From contig CAZSRK010000002.1 in assembly GCA_964609305.1 (NCBI GenBank), positions 19,365-83,364 on the forward strand: 64,000 nucleotides of DNA, given 5' to 3'. The notes beneath the pieces were generated by a model. That model worked only from the letters and a program-made list of their open reading frames with translations, was not told where the DNA came from and did no database searches. This DNA comes from CAKSXP01 sp964609305. Lineage in GTDB: Bacteria; Bacillota; Clostridia; Oscillospirales; Oscillospiraceae. Made by a program: the position numbers and the translations under genes. This document shows, piece by piece, positions 52,565-62,091 of the stretch (position 1 is its first letter; every line of letters starts with the position of its first letter).

Positions 52565-52912
52565 TTGACGGACGAAACGCTCCGAAGGACGATGCTCTTC
52601 GACTACTACGGGGAGCTTCTGACGGAAAAACAGCGCCTGTACTACGACCTGCACTACAACGAGGACCTGTCCCTGGCCGAGATCGCCGAGCACAACGGCA
52701 CGAGCCGTCAGGCCGTGTGGGACATAATCCGCCGCGCGGAACAGACGCTTTGCGACTTTGAGGAAAAGACCGGCCTCATCCGGCGCGCAGACGAGCTGCG
52801 CCGGGAGCTGGCCGATATAAAACTCGAGCTTGCCCGGCTCGAGGAAATGACGACTGGCCGGGCCAGAGAGCTGTGCGGGCAGTTAATCGACAGGCTCTCA
52901 TCCCTCGGCTGA
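52565..52912 (+). CDS. ylxM: YlxM-family DNA-binding protein (SRP-associated)
   Basis: This 115-aa sigma-70 region 4-like helix-turn-helix protein is almost always placed before ffh in Firmicutes. It includes LLTEKQRLYYDLHYNEDLSL, then AEIAEHNGTSRQAVWDIIRR, the HTH, and a C-terminal helical coiled region ending QLIDRLSSLG. It starts at TTG 52565 with GGAGGTG six bases upstream. YlxM is reported to modulate SRP activity in some species. It is the first gene of a long operon, and the ffh start follows after 12 bases. Confidence 0.92.
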   Translation: MTDETLRRTMLFDYYGELLTEKQRLYYDLHYNEDLSLAEIAEHNGTSRQAVWDIIRRAEQTLCDFEEKTGLIRRADELRRELADIKLELARLEEMTTGRARELCGQLIDRLSSLG

Positions 52913-52924
52913 GGAAATCACACT

Positions 52925-54268
52925 ATGGCATTTGAAAGTTTATCCGAAAAGCTCTCTTCGGTGTTCAAAAAGCTCCGGGGGAAGGGCCGTTTGTCCGAAA
53001 ACGATATAAAAGAGGCCATGCGCGAGGTGCGTCTGGCCCTGCTTGAGGCCGACGTCAGCTACAAGGTCGTAAAGGACTTTGTAAAACGCGTTTCTGAGCG
53101 CGCCGTCGGCGTTGAGATACTCGAGAGCCTCAACCCCGCACAGATGGTCATCAAAATCGTAAACGAAGAGCTCACCGCTCTGATGGGCAGCGAAAACGCA
53201 AAAATCAACATCAGCTCCAAATCCCCGAGCGTGCTGATGCTCGTCGGGCTTCAGGGCGCGGGCAAGACCACGAACGGCGTAAAACTCGCCGGTCTGCTGC
53301 GCAAAAGCGGCAAGCGGCCGCTGCTCGTCGCCTGCGACATCTACCGTCCCGCCGCGATAAAGCAGCTTGAGACCGTCGGCGCACAGCTTGACATCCCCGT
53401 GTTCCAGATGGGACAGGCAGACCCCGTGGACATAGCCAGGGCCGCGATCGCCCATGCGAAAAAATACGGGAACGACCTGGTGATGCTCGACACCGCAGGC
53501 CGCCTGCACATAGACGAGGAACTCATGGACGAGCTCAAGCGCATCAAGCAGGCTACGGAACCGGCCGAGATCATGCTGGTGGTCGACGCTATGACAGGTC
53601 AGGACGCGGTCAACGCCGCCTCCGCCTTCGACAGCGCGCTCGGAATCGACGGCATCATGATGACCAAGCTCGACGGCGACGCGCGCGGCGGCGCGGCCCT
53701 CTCGGTCAGGGCCGTGACCGGAAAACCGATCAAATACGCCGGCACGGGCGAAAAGCTCGACCAGATAGAGGCCTTCCATCCCGACCGTATGGCAAGCCGT
53801 ATTCTCGGCATGGGCGACGTGCTCACGCTGATAGAAAAGGCGGAGCAGCGCTTTGACGAGAAAAAAGCGGCCGAGATGGCCGACAAACTGCGCCAGAACA
53901 AATTCACGCTGACCGACTACTACGACCAGCTTATCCAGCTTCGCGGCATGGGCAGCCTTCAGGATATCGCCGGTATGCTGCCGGGTGTGGACGCAAAGGC
54001 GCTGTCCGGCGCTCAGCTCGACGAGAGCGTCCTTACCAGGACGGAGGCCATTATTCTGTCCATGACGCCGTATGAACGCGAAAACCCCGGCGTACTCGGC
54101 AACTCCCGCAAAAAGCGCATCGCCGCCGGCAGCGGGACGACGGTCGTCGACGTTAACCGCCTGATCAAACAGTACGAGATGATGCAGAAGATGGCAAAAC
54201 AGCTTTCCGGCGCGGGCAAAAAAGGCCGGCGCTTCGGGAAGAACCAACTTGGCATGTTCGGGATGTAA
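52925..54268 (+). CDS. ffh: Signal recognition particle protein Ffh
   Basis: Ffh binds signal peptides and SRP RNA and delivers nascent membrane proteins to FtsY. The 447-aa product has an N domain (1-88), the GTPase G domain with LVGLQGAGKTTNGVKL (106-121), DTAGRLHIDEEL, TKLDGDARGGAALS and the GTP-specific region, then the methionine-rich M domain (about 300-447) ending GRRFGKNQLGMFGM. Length is typical. It lies between ylxM and rpsP, the standard arrangement. Confidence 0.97.
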   Translation: MAFESLSEKLSSVFKKLRGKGRLSENDIKEAMREVRLALLEADVSYKVVKDFVKRVSERAVGVEILESLNPAQMVIKIVNEELTALMGSENAKINISSKSPSVLMLVGLQGAGKTTNGVKLAGLLRKSGKRPLLVACDIYRPAAIKQLETVGAQLDIPVFQMGQADPVDIARAAIAHAKKYGNDLVMLDTAGRLHIDEELMDELKRIKQATEPAEIMLVVDAMTGQDAVNAASAFDSALGIDGIMMTKLDGDARGGAALSVRAVTGKPIKYAGTGEKLDQIEAFHPDRMASRILGMGDVLTLIEKAEQRFDEKKAAEMADKLRQNKFTLTDYYDQLIQLRGMGSLQDIAGMLPGVDAKALSGAQLDESVLTRTEAIILSMTPYERENPGVLGNSRKKRIAAGSGTTVVDVNRLIKQYEMMQKMAKQLSGAGKKGRRFGKNQLGMFGM

Positions 54269-54315
54269 GATCCCGTTCATCATAAATCAGTTATCAGCAA
54301 CGGAGGTGAAAATAA

Positions 54316-54552
54316 ATGGTCAAAATCAGACTTCGCAGAATGGGCGCAAAGAAAAATCCCTACTATCGTGTCGTCGTTGCGGATTCCCGCAGCCCTCGCG
54401 ACGGACGTTTCATTGAAGAACTGGGCACCTATGATCCTCTTGCCGAGCCCTCCCAGGTCAAAATCGACCTCGAGCGCGCCAAGTACTGGATCGCCAATGG
54501 CGCTCAGCCCACCGATACCGTCAGGGCGCTGCTCAAGAAGGCAGAGGCATAA
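54316..54552 (+). CDS. rpsP: 30S ribosomal protein S16
   Basis: This 78-aa ribosomal protein of the small-subunit body has the family start MVKIRLRRMGAKKNPYYRVV and the motif DSRSPRDGRFIEELGTYDPL. Length is normal. GGAGGTG is before the ATG. The order ffh, rpsP, khpA, rimM, trmD is the classic one in Firmicutes. Confidence 0.98.
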   Translation: MVKIRLRRMGAKKNPYYRVVVADSRSPRDGRFIEELGTYDPLAEPSQVKIDLERAKYWIANGAQPTDTVRALLKKAEA

Positions 54553-54568
54553 GGAGTAACAATTAATA

Positions 54569-54799
54569 ATGAAAGAACTCTTGACCTACATTGTACAGAA
54601 CCTCGTCGACAATCCGGACGAGGTGTCTGTGACCGAGCGCGAGTCCGGAAACGAAACCGTATTTGAAGTGCGGGTAGCACCCGGCGATATGGGCAAGGTC
54701 ATCGGCCGCCAGGGCAGGATCGTCAAGGAGATCCGCATCCTGATGAGGGCCGTCGCCCAAAGACAGGGCAAAAAAGTGTCGGTCGATATCATGGACTGA
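54569..54799 (+). CDS. khpA: KhpA, KH-domain RNA-binding protein
   Basis: This 76-aa single KH-domain protein is paired in many Firmicutes with KhpB (EloR/Jag) to control wall synthesis and RNA metabolism. The GxxG-type RNA-binding loop is seen in KVIGRQGRIVKEIRI. It starts MKELLTYIVQNLVDNPDEVS. It is placed between rpsP and rimM as usual. Three 39-bp repeats follow it directly. Confidence 0.93.
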   Translation: MKELLTYIVQNLVDNPDEVSVTERESGNETVFEVRVAPGDMGKVIGRQGRIVKEIRILMRAVAQRQGKKVSVDIMD

Positions 54800-54805
54800 C
54801 TCAGA

Positions 54806-54923
54806 CGAATGAAAAAGGGGAGGTTTTTTACCCTCCTTGAATTAGCGATGAAAAAAGGGGAAGGTTTTTCATCCCCTGATTTCGCGATGAAAAAAGGGGA
54901 GGTTTTTCTCCCCTCTTTTTTCG
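54806..54923 (+). repeat. Three tandem imperfect 39-40-bp repeats with hairpins
   Basis: Three copies lie head to tail at 54806-54845, 54846-54884 and 54885-54923. Each has the core GATGAAAAAAGGGGAGGTTTTT (copy 1 differs slightly), and a C-rich 3' part that can fold back on the GGGG. The last copy, with GGGGAG/CTCCCC and a T run, looks like a terminator or pause site. In one frame they spell a short peptide: ATG 54809 to TAA 54935-54937, 42 aa, with MKKG at 13-residue intervals. The peptide has no obvious ribosome site. Confidence 0.8.
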
Positions 54924-54947
54924 TCACGGACTGTTAACGGAGAACAT

Positions 54948-55433
54948 ATGAAAAAGGAATTTCTTGAGGCCGGGAAAATCACGAACACCCACGGCATAAA
55001 AGGTGAGATCAAGCTCCAGCCATGGGCAGACAGCGCGGATTTCCTGCGGCAATTCAAAAGGATATACATCGACGGCGCGGAGGTGAGTATACAGTCATCC
55101 CGCGTCCACAAGTCGTTTCTTATCGCAAAGCTCGACAGGGTAGACAGCGTCAACGAGGCGATGAAACTCAAAAACAAGGTTGTTTTTATAAACCGTGCGG
55201 ATGCGAACCTTGAAGAGGGCCGCTGGTTCATACAGGACATACTCGGCGCGCGCGTCGTCGACGAGGCGGGGCAGGAGCTGGGGGTCCTTGAGGAGGTCAT
55301 GGACCTGCCCGCAGGCAATGTCTACCGGGTTCGCGGGCGGCGGGAGATCCTCATCCCCGCCGTTCCGGAATTCGTGCTCTGTACGAACGTCGACAGCGGC
55401 GTTATAACCGTCAGGCTCATTGAGGGGATGTAA
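54948..55433 (+). CDS. rimM: Ribosome maturation factor RimM
   Basis: RimM binds S19 and helps mature the 30S head. The 161-aa product has the N-terminal RimM domain (EAGKITNTHGIKGEIKLQPW) and the C-terminal PRC barrel (DILGARVVDEAGQELGVLEEVMDLPAGNVY, ending REILIPAVPEFV). Length is normal. It sits just before trmD, as usual. GGAGAAC is about six bases before the ATG. Confidence 0.95.
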   Translation: MKKEFLEAGKITNTHGIKGEIKLQPWADSADFLRQFKRIYIDGAEVSIQSSRVHKSFLIAKLDRVDSVNEAMKLKNKVVFINRADANLEEGRWFIQDILGARVVDEAGQELGVLEEVMDLPAGNVYRVRGRREILIPAVPEFVLCTNVDSGVITVRLIEGM

Positions 55434-55437
55434 GGCC

Positions 55438-56721
55438 GTGGATTATAGGATAGACATAATGACGCTCTTTCCCGACCGGATGCAGGCCATGCTTGACGAG
55501 AGCATCCTTGGCAGGGCCTCCAAAAAAGGCATATTGAATATAAACTGCGTCCAGATCAGAGACTATACGGAAAACCGGCAGTTCCAGGTTGACGATTACC
55601 CATACGGCGGCGGCTGGGGCTGCGTGCTGATGGCTCAGCCCCTGGGTTCCTGTCTGGACGACATTCTCGCCCGGTCGCAGGGCCGGAAAACGCGCGTCAT
55701 ATACATGTCGCCGCAGGGCAAGCCGTTTGATCAGGCGGTGGCAAGGCGCCTGGCAGCGGATTATGACCATCTTGTGCTGGTCTGCGGCCATTATGAGGGC
55801 GTGGACGAGCGCTTTATCGAGCAGTGCGTGGACGAGGAGATATCCCTGGGCGACTTTGTGCTCACCGGCGGGGAGATAGCGGCAATGGCCGTTACGGACG
55901 CCGTGTGCCGCCTGGTCCCGGGCGTGCTGGCAAGCGAGGAGTGCTACACCGGCGAGAGCCATTGGGACGGGCTTTTGGAGTATCCGCAGTACACGCGGCC
56001 AGAGGTTTGGCGCGGCGCGGAGGTGCCTGAGGTGCTGCGTTCCGGCAACCATGCCGAGGTGGCCCGCTGGCGCAGGAAAAAGTCCATAGAGCGCACCATG
56101 CAAAAGCGCCCCGACCTGTTTGAAAAGCTCACGCTCGGGGACGGGGACACAAAGCTGCTTGACGAGATCAGGCGCGACGCCCGGCGCAAAAAACTCACCG
56201 AACCGGTGGAGCACCGCGCAGCCACGGACGCCGACCTGGACGATATCCTGCAAATAACGCAGCAGGCGAGGGAATATCTGCGCAAAAACCGTGTCGACCA
56301 GTGGCAGGGCACATACCCCGACGCTGCCGCTTTTCTGGCCGACATCGCCCGCGGCGAATGCCATGTCGTGACCTACGGCGGCAGCACCGTCGCTTTCTTC
56401 TCGCTCTCGTCCCGGCATGAGGAAGGATACGACGCGCTCACCGACGGGAAATGGCGCACGGACGGAGAGTACTGCGTTCTGCACCGCTGCGCGGTAGCCG
56501 CGGATTTTCGCGGCAGCGGACTTTCGGAAATCATCTTCTCCTTCGCAGAGGAGCTTGCCCTCGAACAGGGCATAAATGTGATCCGCGTTGACACTCACCG
56601 GAAAAACAAGGCCATGCAGAACCTTCTGCGCCGCTGCGGGTACAGCTATCGCGGAAATGTTCTCGTTACCGCGGAAGAGGGACATGACCCGAGGCGGCAG
56701 GCCTTTGATAAACTTCTTTAA
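55438..56721 (+). CDS. trmD: tRNA (guanine-37-N1)-methyltransferase TrmD fused to a C-terminal GNAT acetyltransferase
   Basis: The product is 427 aa from GTG 55438, four bases past the rimM stop. Residues 1-245 are a full TrmD: start MDYRIDIMTLFP, knot motifs CGHYEGVDERF (116-126) and EISLGDFVLTGGE (134-146), the catalytic-site segment HWDGLLEYPQYTRP, and SGNHAEVARWR. Residues about 257-420 are a GNAT domain with AVAADFRGSGLSEII (acetyl-CoA loop RGSGLS, 358-363) and the end helix KNKAMQNLLRRCGYSYRG. Ordinary TrmD ends near residue 240, and no stop or ribosome site lies between the two parts. The methyltransferase makes m1G37; the acetyltransferase substrate is unknown. Confidence 0.92.
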   Translation: MDYRIDIMTLFPDRMQAMLDESILGRASKKGILNINCVQIRDYTENRQFQVDDYPYGGGWGCVLMAQPLGSCLDDILARSQGRKTRVIYMSPQGKPFDQAVARRLAADYDHLVLVCGHYEGVDERFIEQCVDEEISLGDFVLTGGEIAAMAVTDAVCRLVPGVLASEECYTGESHWDGLLEYPQYTRPEVWRGAEVPEVLRSGNHAEVARWRRKKSIERTMQKRPDLFEKLTLGDGDTKLLDEIRRDARRKKLTEPVEHRAATDADLDDILQITQQAREYLRKNRVDQWQGTYPDAAAFLADIARGECHVVTYGGSTVAFFSLSSRHEEGYDALTDGKWRTDGEYCVLHRCAVAADFRGSGLSEIIFSFAEELALEQGINVIRVDTHRKNKAMQNLLRRCGYSYRGNVLVTAEEGHDPRRQAFDKLL

Positions 56722-56750
56722 GCTGCCATATACAGATAAAGGGTGATATT

Positions 56751-57533
56751 ATGACAAATCTCGGAATAGACATCGGCGCTTCCGCGCTCAAGCTGGCCGC
56801 CGCGCGCGATGGAAGTCTCATATTCAAGCGGTATATCAATGGACAGCCCGACCTCATAGAGGCGCTGGAATCGAGCGGCATCGACCAGAGCCGCCTGAAT
56901 AAGATAGCCATCACGGGCGTAGGTGCGGACAGATCCGGGGCCGAGCGGCTCACGGTGCCGTACGAGCTTGTCCGGGAGTTTGACGCGATCGGCGCCGGGG
57001 GCAGGATACTCGCCGGCCGCGAGAAGCTCGTTGTTGCCAGCATCGGCACCGGCACGGCCTATGTCTCCGTCGACGGCGGGAAGATATCGCATCTCGGCGG
57101 AACGGGCGTCGGCGGCGGAGCTCTGCTTGGGCTGAGCCGGCTGGTCGGCTTTGACAGCGCCGAGGCTGTGATAAAGGCCGCGCTCGATGGAGACCTTGCA
57201 AAGGTCGACCTGTCCATCGGCGACGTGCTCCCGGGCGCGAACCTTATGGACCCGCGTATCACGGCGGCAAACCTTGCCAAGATCTCCCCGGATGCAACCA
57301 GGAACGACTGGGCCGCCGGCATAGTGAATCTGGTGCTCCAGGTCGTCGGTTCGATGGCGCTGTTTGCGGCCAGGGCGGCCGGCGTGGCTACCGTCGTGAC
57401 CACCGGCGCGCTCGCCGCCAGCGAGTGCGCGCAGATCAACTTCCATAACTTCCAAAAGATATACGACGTTGAATTCCTCATCCCGCCTCACGCGGAATGC
57501 GCCACAGCCTTCGGCGCGGCCATGCTGGTCTGA
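56751..57533 (+). CDS. coaW: Type II pantothenate kinase
   Basis: This 260-aa ASKHA-fold kinase is expected to phosphorylate pantothenate in the first step of CoA synthesis. It has LGIDIGASALKLAAARDGSL (phosphate 1), KIAITGVGADRSG, VASIGTGTAYVSVDGGK, LGGTGVGGGALLGL (nucleotide and substrate site) and ATVVTTGALA, as in staphylococcal type II PanK. GGGTGAT is before the ATG. It stands between trmD-GNAT and rsmA in the ribosome operon; the link is unexplained. Confidence 0.88.
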   Translation: MTNLGIDIGASALKLAAARDGSLIFKRYINGQPDLIEALESSGIDQSRLNKIAITGVGADRSGAERLTVPYELVREFDAIGAGGRILAGREKLVVASIGTGTAYVSVDGGKISHLGGTGVGGGALLGLSRLVGFDSAEAVIKAALDGDLAKVDLSIGDVLPGANLMDPRITAANLAKISPDATRNDWAAGIVNLVLQVVGSMALFAARAAGVATVVTTGALAASECAQINFHNFQKIYDVEFLIPPHAECATAFGAAMLV

Positions 57534-57538
57534 ACGCC

Positions 57539-58390
57539 ATGGAGCTTACAAATTACTCGCAGATACGGCAGCTCCTCGCGCGCCACGGCTTCCGCTTTTC
57601 AAAGAGCAAGGGACAAAATTTTCTCACGGCAGCCTGGGTCCCGGAGCGCATCGCACAGCAGGCGCAGCTCGATTCCGGCTGCGGCGTTCTTGAAGTTGGT
57701 CCCGGAGTCGGCTGTCTGACCGAGCAACTGGCCATGCGCGCGGGCAGAGTCCTGGCTGTCGAGCTGGACGAGGCGCTGCGCCCCGTACTGGCCGAAACAC
57801 TGGCCGGGCAGAACAATGTGGAGCTCATATTTGGCGATGTTTTGAAGCTTGATCTGGGCTCCCTGGTCGCGGAAAAGCTGGCCGGGCTGCGCCCGGTCGT
57901 GTGCGCAAACCTGCCGTACAATATCACGAGCCCGCTCTTGACCGCGTTTATAGAGGCGCACTGTTTTGAGAGCATCACGGTCATGATACAGCGCGAGGTC
58001 GCGCGCCGTCTCTGCGCCGCTGCGGGCCCAGCCGACTACGGCGCTTTTACGGTGTATGTGAACTGGCACTGCCAGCCGCAGGCGCTTTTTGACGTGCCTG
58101 CCTCCTGCTTCGTCCCGCAGCCAAAGGTCACCTCCAGCGTTATAAGGCTTCTCCCGCGTGAAGGGCCTCCCTTCCCTTGTGACGAGCGGCTTTTTTTCCG
58201 CATCGTTCGCTGCGCCTTCAACCAGCGCCGCAAAACTCTGGTAAACGCGCTCGGCGCGGGCATACCGCTGCCCCGCGCGGAGATAGAAAAGGCCGTCGTG
58301 CGTGCCGGGTTTGATCCGCGCATACGCGGGGAGGCGCTGGACATCGCGGGTTTCGCGGCCCTGACGGAGGAGCTCTCGGTGCTCCTGTGA
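57539..58390 (+). CDS. rsmA: 16S rRNA (adenine1518-N6/adenine1519-N6)-dimethyltransferase
   Basis: RsmA (KsgA) dimethylates two adenines in helix 45 of 16S rRNA. The 283-aa product has the KSKGQNFL start, the SAM site VLEVGPGVGCLTEQLA, the VELDEAL acidic loop, the catalytic ANLPYNITSPLL and the C-terminal FVPQPKVTSSVIRL and FNQRRKTLVNAL. The ATG at 57539 is chosen since it lies 5 bases after the coaW stop and begins MELTNYSQIRQLL; an upstream in-frame start at 57497 would overlap that gene. Confidence 0.96.
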   Translation: MELTNYSQIRQLLARHGFRFSKSKGQNFLTAAWVPERIAQQAQLDSGCGVLEVGPGVGCLTEQLAMRAGRVLAVELDEALRPVLAETLAGQNNVELIFGDVLKLDLGSLVAEKLAGLRPVVCANLPYNITSPLLTAFIEAHCFESITVMIQREVARRLCAAAGPADYGAFTVYVNWHCQPQALFDVPASCFVPQPKVTSSVIRLLPREGPPFPCDERLFFRIVRCAFNQRRKTLVNALGAGIPLPRAEIEKAVVRAGFDPRIRGEALDIAGFAALTEELSVLL

Positions 58391-58457
58391 CCTTCACACG
58401 GGCGTTGGACACAAAAATTGCCGTCCTGTCGGCGGCGAAATTATTCACAAATATGTC

Positions 58458-58486
58458 TTGACAACCGCGGCCGGATGCTGTAAATT
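58458..58486 (+). promoter_or_regulatory. Sigma-A promoter of the leu operon T-box transcript
   Basis: TTGACA (58458-58463) and TAAATT (58481-58486) are separated by 17 bases. The start near 58493 leads directly into T-box Stem I. Confidence 0.75.
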
Positions 58487-58492
58487 AATATC

Positions 58493-58771
58493 GAATATGC
58501 AAGATGTAAAGACGGGGAAAAAGTTTTCGGCCCGGCAGCGCAGAGAGCCGCCGTTTGGTGTAAGGCGGTATGCAGACCGTAAACGATACTCACCCCTGAA
58601 CATTCCGGCTGAGAGTCAGCTTTAGGTCGGAACGGGCTTCCTCACCGTTATCAGAGAGGCGGCGTTCGCCCATACGGGCCGATGCCGAGAGTGGATATCA
58701 TCGTAATATCAACCGGAGTGGTACCGCGGAAGGCAGCTTTCGTCTCTGATAGGGGACGAGGCTGTTTTTTT
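58493..58771 (+). promoter_or_regulatory. T-box riboswitch (tRNA-Leu) for leuACDB
   Basis: The T-box sequence GGAGTGGTACCGCGG is at 58715-58729. Stem I includes the conserved GCAGAGAGC. The specifier loop is followed by CCCC and reads ...GATACTCA, giving CTC (Leu) at 58589-58591. This is the same relative position as TGC in the Cys T-box of this window. The bulge is TGGT; its last base would pair with A73, the discriminator of tRNA-Leu. The terminator is a stem from about 58734 to 58764 with one bulge, followed by TTTTTTT (58765-58771). Low charged tRNA-Leu should allow read-through into leuA. Confidence 0.9.
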
Positions 58772-58822
58772 ATTGCCGCCCGGGCGTCTGAAAATTTTTA
58801 TGTGAAAAGAGGTCAAAGGAAA

Positions 58823-60330
<1,508 letters not shown>

Positions 60331-60334
<4 letters not shown>

Positions 60335-61602
60335 TTATGGGAATGACAATGACTCAGAAGATCCTCGCGCGCCACGCGGAGCTGAGCGAGGTCCGGGCAG
60401 GCCAGCTCATCAAGGCAAAGCTCGACCTCGTGCTCGGAAACGACATCACAACGCCTGTTGCGATAAACGAGTTCGAGCAGGCGGGCTTTGACAAAGTCTT
60501 TGACAAGAGCCGCATCGCGCTGGTAATGGACCACTTCGCGCCGAACAAGGATATCAAGGCCGCGACCCAGTGCCAGCAGTGCCGCACTTTCGCCCGCCGC
60601 TTCGATATCGACAACTGGTTCGACGTCGGGACCATGGGCATAGAGCATGCGCTTTTGCTGGAAAAGGGCCTAGTCGCCCCCGGAGAGGCCATCATCGGCG
60701 CGGACAGCCACACCTGTACCTACGGCGCGGTAGGCGCGTTCTCCACAGGCGTCGGCTCGACCGATATGGGCGCGGCGATGGCCGTCGGCGAGACCTGGTT
60801 CAAGGTTCCCGCCGCCATCAAAGTGAACCTGACGGGCAAATTCAAACCCTATGTCAGCGGCAAGGACCTCATCCTCTCGCTCATCGGCATGATAGGCGTA
60901 GACGGCGCGCTTTACCAGTCGCTCGAGTTTACGGGCCCGGGCGTTAAGAACCTGTCCATCTACGACAGGCTGACCGTGTGCAACATGGCCATCGAGGCCG
61001 GCGCGAAAAACGGCATTTTCCCCGTTGACGAGGTGACGCGCGAATATCTGGTCGGCCGCGTCGACCGCGAGTGGACGGCGTTTGAGGCAGATCCCGACGC
61101 GGAGTATGCGCGCGTTATCGACATCGATCTCGGCGCTCTTGAATGCACGGTTTCCTATCCGCATCTGCCGGAAAACACCCATCCGGCGACTGAGGGCGCG
61201 GACATTGCGATCGACCAGGTCGTCATCGGCTCGTGCACCAACGGCAATCTCGCCGACATGCAGGCGGCGGCGGAGATACTCAAGGGCCGCCACATCGCAA
61301 AGGGCGTGCGCGCCATCGTCATACCCGCGACGCAGTATGTATATAAAGAATGCATGAAGCGCGGCTGGATGGAGACATTTATAGACGCCGGCTGCATCGT
61401 CTCCACGCCCACCTGCGGGCCATGTCTCGGCGGGCACATGGGAGTTCTCGCCGCTGGCGAGAGATGCGTCTCCACCACCAACCGCAATTTCGTCGGCCGC
61501 ATGGGCCACGTCGACAGCGAGGTATATCTCGCCTCCCCGGCCGTCGCGGCGGCTTCCGCCGTGACCGGACATATAACCCATCCTCTGGAGGTAATGGCAT
61601 GA
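60331..61602 (+). CDS. leuC: 3-Isopropylmalate dehydratase large subunit
   Basis: LeuC and LeuD isomerise 2- to 3-isopropylmalate using a [4Fe-4S] cluster. The 423-aa product is the short form found in Clostridia and archaea (E. coli LeuC is about 466 aa). Cluster cysteines lie in VIGSCTNGNL and TPTCGPCLGGHMG. GADSHTCTYGAVGAFSTGVGS is also diagnostic. ATG 60331 overlaps leuA; ATG 60337 or 60343 are alternative starts. The leuC stop overlaps leuD by four bases. Confidence 0.95.
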
Positions 61603-62081
61603 ACGCACACGGAACAGCACACAAATACGGCGACCACATTGACACGGACGTCATAATCCCCGCGCGCTATCTTGCAACGCAGGACCCCAAGGAGCTTGCC
61701 TCCCACTGCATGGAGGACATTGACGCCTCCTTTACCGGCAAAGTCAAACAGGGCGACATCATGGTCGCAGGCTTCAACTTCGGCTGCGGCTCTTCACGCG
61801 AGCACGCGCCCATCGCCATCAAGGCCAGCGGCATCTCCTGTGTCATTGCCAGGACTTTCGCGCGCATCTTTTACCGCAACGCCATAAATATCGGCCTTGC
61901 CATACTCGAGTGCGAGGCGGCCAGCGAGGGTATCTCCGACGGCGACGAGGTCTCCATCGACTTCGACACCGGCGTTATCACCAACGTCACGAAGGGCGAG
62001 AGCTATCAGGCGGAGCCCTTCCCCGAGTTCATCAAGGACATGATAAACAAGGGCGGCCTCATGGCCTCCCTCAGGGGTTGA
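61599..62081 (+). CDS. leuD: 3-Isopropylmalate dehydratase small subunit
   Basis: This is the swivel-domain partner of LeuC. The 160-aa product is the short clostridial/archaeal type. It has HKYGDHIDTDVIIPARYL near the start and the substrate-binding GFNFGCGSSREHAPIAIKA. GGAGG is ten bases before the ATG at 61599, which overlaps the leuC stop. Frame upstream of this ATG is open but lies in leuC. Confidence 0.95.
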   Translation: MNAHGTAHKYGDHIDTDVIIPARYLATQDPKELASHCMEDIDASFTGKVKQGDIMVAGFNFGCGSSREHAPIAIKASGISCVIARTFARIFYRNAINIGLAILECEAASEGISDGDEVSIDFDTGVITNVTKGESYQAEPFPEFIKDMINKGGLMASLRG

Positions 62082-62091
62082 GGTGACTGCC

